Of a stretch of DNA of 35,300 nt, positions 32,474-35,300 are shown piece after piece. Made by a program: the position numbers and the translations under genes. Source of the DNA: Cyanobacteria bacterium RYN_339 (lineage in GTDB: Bacteria; Cyanobacteriota; Sericytochromatia; S15B-MN24; JAQBPE01); the NCBI GenBank assembly GCA_028287685.1, contig JAQBPE010000424.1, positions 1 through 35,300 of the forward strand, given 5' to 3'. The notes under the pieces are model-generated. The model was not told where the DNA came from. It worked only from the letters and a program-made list of their open reading frames with translations, and did not search any database. Every line of letters begins with the position of its first letter. Position 1 is the first letter of the stretch.

Positions 32474-34078
32474 ATGCAGAAGATCGCGGTTGATTTCGGC
32501 ACCAGCAACACGCTGATCGCGGAGTGGAACGAGGCGGCCCAGGCCCCTCGCACGCTCCGCCTGCCGCCGTACAGCGCGATGGCCGGGGAAGGGGGCGTGA
32601 GCACCATCCCCTCGCTGCTTTACGTGGAAGACGCCGCGGCCCGCCGTTGTCAGCTGGGCCAGCAGGTCCGCGACGGCGGCTTCGACGTGGCCGGGGACAA
32701 GCGCTTCTTCGCCGGCTTCAAGCGGGCGATCGCCGCCGACATCCACGGCTTCGTGCCCACGCTCGAGGGCATCGAGGTGGGGCCGCGCATGGCGGGCGAG
32801 CTGTTCCTCACCCAATTGCTGGGCAGCCTGCCCGCCGCCGGCCACGCCCCCGACGAGATCATCTTCACCGTGCCGGTCCAGTCCTTCGAGCGTTACCTGG
32901 ACTGGCTGCAGGGCATCGCGGCGCGGTTGAACATCCCCAACGTGCGGCTGGTGGACGAGTCGACCGCGGCGGCCCTCGGCTACCAGGTGGGCATGGGCTC
33001 GCTGGTGCTGGTCTGCGACTTCGGCGGCGGCACGCTCGACCTCTCGTTGGTGCGGACGCCCGCCCCGCGCCAGGCCGGCGTGAGCCTGCGCGGTGGCCAG
33101 GAGGCCGGTGCGGCGGCGGACCGCGACCGCGTGGCCCAGGTCGTGGCGAAGGCCGGCGTCGTGTTGGGCGGCGAGGACATCGACCATTGGCTGGTGGACG
33201 ACTTCTTGGCGCGCCAGGGCCTTACGCCGGCCGACCTCGAAGATGACCTCAACCAGCTCAAGGCCCTGGCCGAGCAGGTCAAGATCAAGCTTTCCACCCA
33301 GGGCAGCGCGGAGCTGGCCTTCTTCCACGCGGACGGTGCCCGCACGCTGCGCACGAGCTACGCCCGCACGGACCTCGAGGACATCCTGGAGGCCAAGGAC
33401 TTCTACAGCAAGATCCAGGGCGCCCTGACCCAGGTGCTGCGCCAGGCGGAGGTCAAGGGCGTGCGCCGCGAGGACATCGCCCACGTGTTGCTGGTGGGCG
33501 GCACCACCCTGATCCCCAGCGTGCAGCGCTCGATCCGCCAGAACTTCTCCGCGGACCGCGTGCGCGCCCACGCGCCCTTCGAGGCCGTGGCGCACGGGGC
33601 GCTGCAGCTCCTCAAGGGGCTCGCCGTAGAGGACTTCCTCTACCACGGCTACGGCATCCGCTACTGGGACGTGCGCTACCAGCGCCACAGCTACGAGCCG
33701 ATCTTCGCGCCTGGCCACAGCTACCCCACGCCGGAACCGGTCGAGATCGTCCTGCGGGCCTCCCGGCCGGCTCAGCCCGCCATCGAGCTGGTGATCGGCG
33801 AGGTCGAGCCGGTGCAGGGCGCGGCCTCCGAGGTGATCTTCGACGGCCGCCGGCTGGTTACGACCTCCTTGGAAGCCCAGGGCGCCCGCGTGGTGGCCCT
33901 CAACGACCAGGACGAGGCCAAGACCATCGCCAAGTTGGAGCCGCCGGGCTACCCGGGCGTGGATCGCATCAAGGTGCACTTCCGCGTGGACGACCAGCGC
34001 CGCCTGCGCCTGACGGTGCTGGATTTGCAGACCGAAGAGAAGCTGTTGGACGACGTTGCCGTGGTGGATTTGCGTTAA
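32474..34078 (+). CDS. Short Hsp70-family chaperone, cyanobacterial subtype
   Basis: The protein has 534 residues from the ATG at 32474, which has a GAGG site five bases upstream; a TTG at 32465 is in frame but overlaps the previous stop. The nucleotide-binding domain has VDFGTSNT (6-13), FTVPVQSFERYLDWLQ, DESTAAALGY (161-170), CDFGGGTLDLSLV (181-193) and VLLVGGTTLIPSVQ. The C-terminal 140 residues include FLYHGYGIRYWDVRYQRHSY and IELVIGE. These match a short Hsp70 subfamily I know from cyanobacteria, with a reduced substrate domain and no long lid or EEVD-like tail. It is likely an ATP-driven chaperone for a specific client rather than the housekeeping DnaK. Confidence 0.92.
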   Translation: MQKIAVDFGTSNTLIAEWNEAAQAPRTLRLPPYSAMAGEGGVSTIPSLLYVEDAAARRCQLGQQVRDGGFDVAGDKRFFAGFKRAIAADIHGFVPTLEGIEVGPRMAGELFLTQLLGSLPAAGHAPDEIIFTVPVQSFERYLDWLQGIAARLNIPNVRLVDESTAAALGYQVGMGSLVLVCDFGGGTLDLSLVRTPAPRQAGVSLRGGQEAGAAADRDRVAQVVAKAGVVLGGEDIDHWLVDDFLARQGLTPADLEDDLNQLKALAEQVKIKLSTQGSAELAFFHADGARTLRTSYARTDLEDILEAKDFYSKIQGALTQVLRQAEVKGVRREDIAHVLLVGGTTLIPSVQRSIRQNFSADRVRAHAPFEAVAHGALQLLKGLAVEDFLYHGYGIRYWDVRYQRHSYEPIFAPGHSYPTPEPVEIVLRASRPAQPAIELVIGEVEPVQGAASEVIFDGRRLVTTSLEAQGARVVALNDQDEAKTIAKLEPPGYPGVDRIKVHFRVDDQRRLRLTVLDLQTEEKLLDDVAVVDLR

Positions 34079-34749
34079 TGAACCCACTGGAGCACATCGC
34101 CAAGGCCCATGCCCAGGCCTGGCTGGACCTCGCCGCCTCCACCGCCGCCGTCGCGCAGCTGCCGGCGCGCACGCTGCATGCCCTCACGGGCCTGGGCCCC
34201 GCCCCCGAGCCGACCGCGGAGGAGCGGGCCGCTGCCCTCGAGGCGGAGGCCGCCCGCTGGCGCGCCGACGCGCAAGGGACGCTGGAAGCCCTGGCCCGGC
34301 TGGAACAGGAGGCAGCCGCCCGCCTGCAGCTGATCGACGAGCTGCGCCGCGCCTACGCCGCCCTGGAGATCGATGCCGCCGCCCGCGCGGGTCAGGCCGT
34401 GGACGATCACCAACGCACGATTTACGGCCAGTTGGAGCCGCTGCTGACCCAGCTCCCTGCCGTGCGCCGCTCCGTGGAAGACGGCAAGGAGGTGGGCGCA
34501 GGCGACGTGCTGGCCCTGCTGACGCCGCTGGACGACCTGATGGCCGGCATGGGGTTCCGCCCGATCGGCAAGGTGGGCGAGGACGCGGGCTTCGACCCCA
34601 CGCGCCATCAGATGACCTCCGGCGCCGCGCCGGACGTGGGCGCGCCCGTGACGGTCAAGACCGTGGGCTACGAGCAGGGCGGCCGGATCCTCCGGCGCGC
34701 GCGCGTCACCCGCGCGAAGTTACCAGCGCCTGACGTCGTAGGTCGATAA
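34078..34749 (+). CDS. GrpE-like nucleotide exchange factor
   Basis: The protein has 223 residues. A long helical, Ala/Glu-rich section (about 45-150) probably forms the GrpE coiled-coil dimer. The C-terminal segment GFRPIGKVGEDAGFDPTRHQ and VTVKTVGYEQGGRILRRARV matches the beta-wing of GrpE. It should speed ADP release from the Hsp70 encoded immediately upstream; the two genes overlap by one base (TAATG). The N-terminal 40 residues are not GrpE-like. No DnaJ-type gene is adjacent. Its last 44 bases overlap the converging cmk gene. Confidence 0.85.
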   Translation: MNPLEHIAKAHAQAWLDLAASTAAVAQLPARTLHALTGLGPAPEPTAEERAAALEAEAARWRADAQGTLEALARLEQEAAARLQLIDELRRAYAALEIDAAARAGQAVDDHQRTIYGQLEPLLTQLPAVRRSVEDGKEVGAGDVLALLTPLDDLMAGMGFRPIGKVGEDAGFDPTRHQMTSGAAPDVGAPVTVKTVGYEQGGRILRRARVTRAKLPAPDVVGR

Positions 34750-35300
34750 TCTCGAGGATTTTCTCGACCACGCCGTCCGCCGACGTATCGTCGGAGTGGA
34801 CGATCACGGCGTCCTCCGCCGGGCGCAAGGGCGCCACCTCGCGCTGGGAGTCCGCCAGGTCGCGCGCCAGAATCTCTTGCTCGAGCTGCTCGACGTCCAC
34901 GTCGATGCCCTGGGCGCTCAGCTCCTGCCAGCGGCGGCGCGTGCGCTCGCGCGTGGAGGCGGTCAGGTAAATCTTGACCTCGGCCAGCGGGAAGACCGCC
35001 GTGCCGATGTCGCGGCCTTCCATGACCACGTTGCCCTGCGCGCCGAGCGCCTGCTGCAGGCCCACCAGCCAGCGGCGGATGGCCGGGTGCACACTGACTT
35101 CGGAAGCAGCCGCCGTCACCCCCGGGCTGCGGAGCTGCACGGTGACATCGACGCCGTCGAGGAGCACGCGATTGCCTGTCTCGCCCGGCTCATGACGCAC
35201 GTCGTTTTGGTGTGCCAGAGCTTCAAGCGCGGCGGCATCGCCGGTGGCGATGTGCGCGCGGATGGCTTTCAGCGCGAAGGCGCGGTACATCGCGCCGCTC
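34706..35300 (-). CDS. cmk: Cytidylate kinase, 5'-truncated by the window edge
   Basis: The C-terminal 198 residues of CMP kinase are visible. The frame is open to the window end and reads SGAMYRAFALKA, the normal start of the post-P-loop segment (GTMYRA in other Cmk), so the P-loop lies beyond the edge. Further motifs are GNVVMEGRDIGTAVFPLAEV, VKIYLTASTRERTRRRWQEL and RDLADSQREVAPLRPAEDAV. The enzyme phosphorylates CMP and dCMP for nucleotide synthesis. The C-terminus ends inside the grpE-like gene, overlapping it by 44 bases in the opposite direction. Confidence 0.93.
   Translation of the reverse strand, partial: SGAMYRAFALKAIRAHIATGDAAALEALAHQNDVRHEPGETGNRVLLDGVDVTVQLRSPGVTAAASEVSVHPAIRRWLVGLQQALGAQGNVVMEGRDIGTAVFPLAEVKIYLTASTRERTRRRWQELSAQGIDVDVEQLEQEILARDLADSQREVAPLRPAEDAVIVHSDDTSADGVVEKILEIIDLRRQALVTSRG

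Noticed and set aside
32360-34087. A 575-codon minus-strand frame opposite the Hsp70 gene
   Set aside because: The plus strand clearly encodes an Hsp70; the antisense product has the biased composition of a shadow frame.

Overview
The window is a visibly GC-rich (about two-thirds G+C by eye) chromosomal segment packed with genes. I see no insertion sequence, integrase, CRISPR array or other sign of recent mobility. Several traits suggest a non-photosynthetic, high-GC relative of Cyanobacteria, of the Sericytochromatia/Tanganyikabacteria kind. The Hsp70 at 32474-34078, paired with a GrpE-like gene, matches the short cyanobacterial Hsp70 subfamily along its whole length. The tRNA with a Trp anticodon has a GCGC...GCGC acceptor stem like cyanobacterial and plastid tRNA-Trp, and neither tRNA gene encodes CCA. 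A myxobacterial or other delta-type host is the main alternative, since the first gene (TIGR04552-like) and the style of several secreted proteins also occur there. The assignment is an inference.

Layout. 1-823: 3' part of a TIGR04552-like gene with a RelA/SpoT-like tail. 877-4099: a five-gene overlapping stressosome operon, rsbR-rsbS-rsbT-rsbX, ending in a histidine kinase whose N-terminus is an RsbU-type RsbT-binding domain. 4135-8268: a CDF-type transporter, two FKBP prolyl isomerase lipoproteins around an S1/P1-nuclease/phospholipase-C-like exported protein, and a TPR protein. 8374-11067: a large unrecognised 897-residue protein. 11064-15098: small genes in alternating directions (unknown protein, metallophosphoesterase, subtilase-like protein, HAD phosphatase, YkgJ-type cysteine cluster protein), several with promoters abutting the start codon. 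15146-18032: a membrane-anchored CBM9-like protein and serC. 18082-18229: two tRNA genes (Trp and Gln anticodons) with a textbook promoter and terminator. 18373-22176: a DUF4015 glycoside-hydrolase-like lipoprotein, a double-GAF histidine kinase and a dual-specificity-type phosphatase. 22243-23947 (minus): a four-repeat protein related to type II/IV secretion ATPase N-domains and a GH43-like beta-propeller lipoprotein. 24068-26052: an unknown protein and a bacterial-Ig lipoprotein. 26205-30237: a Gld-type ABC export operon (ATPase, permease, GldG-like, DUF4340) preceded by a seven-codon ORF and closed by a terminator. 30319-34749: a secreted unknown protein, an M30-like metallopeptidase, Hsp70 and a GrpE-like factor. 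34706-35300 (minus): 3' part of cmk.

How the genes work together. The most coherent and unusual unit is the stressosome operon. RsbR/RsbS scaffold proteins should hold the RsbT switch kinase, and released RsbT would normally activate the RsbU phosphatase. Here the RsbT-binding domain sits on a histidine kinase, so a stress signal would feed directly into a two-component phosphorelay. A second theme is extracytoplasmic protein handling: FKBP lipoproteins, a metallopeptidase, glycan-active lipoproteins and a Gld-type ABC system. A third is gene expression style: at least six first-in-transcript genes have a -10 hexamer 6 to 9 bases before the ATG, which predicts leaderless mRNAs, whereas genes inside operons use Shine-Dalgarno sites or stop/start overlaps.
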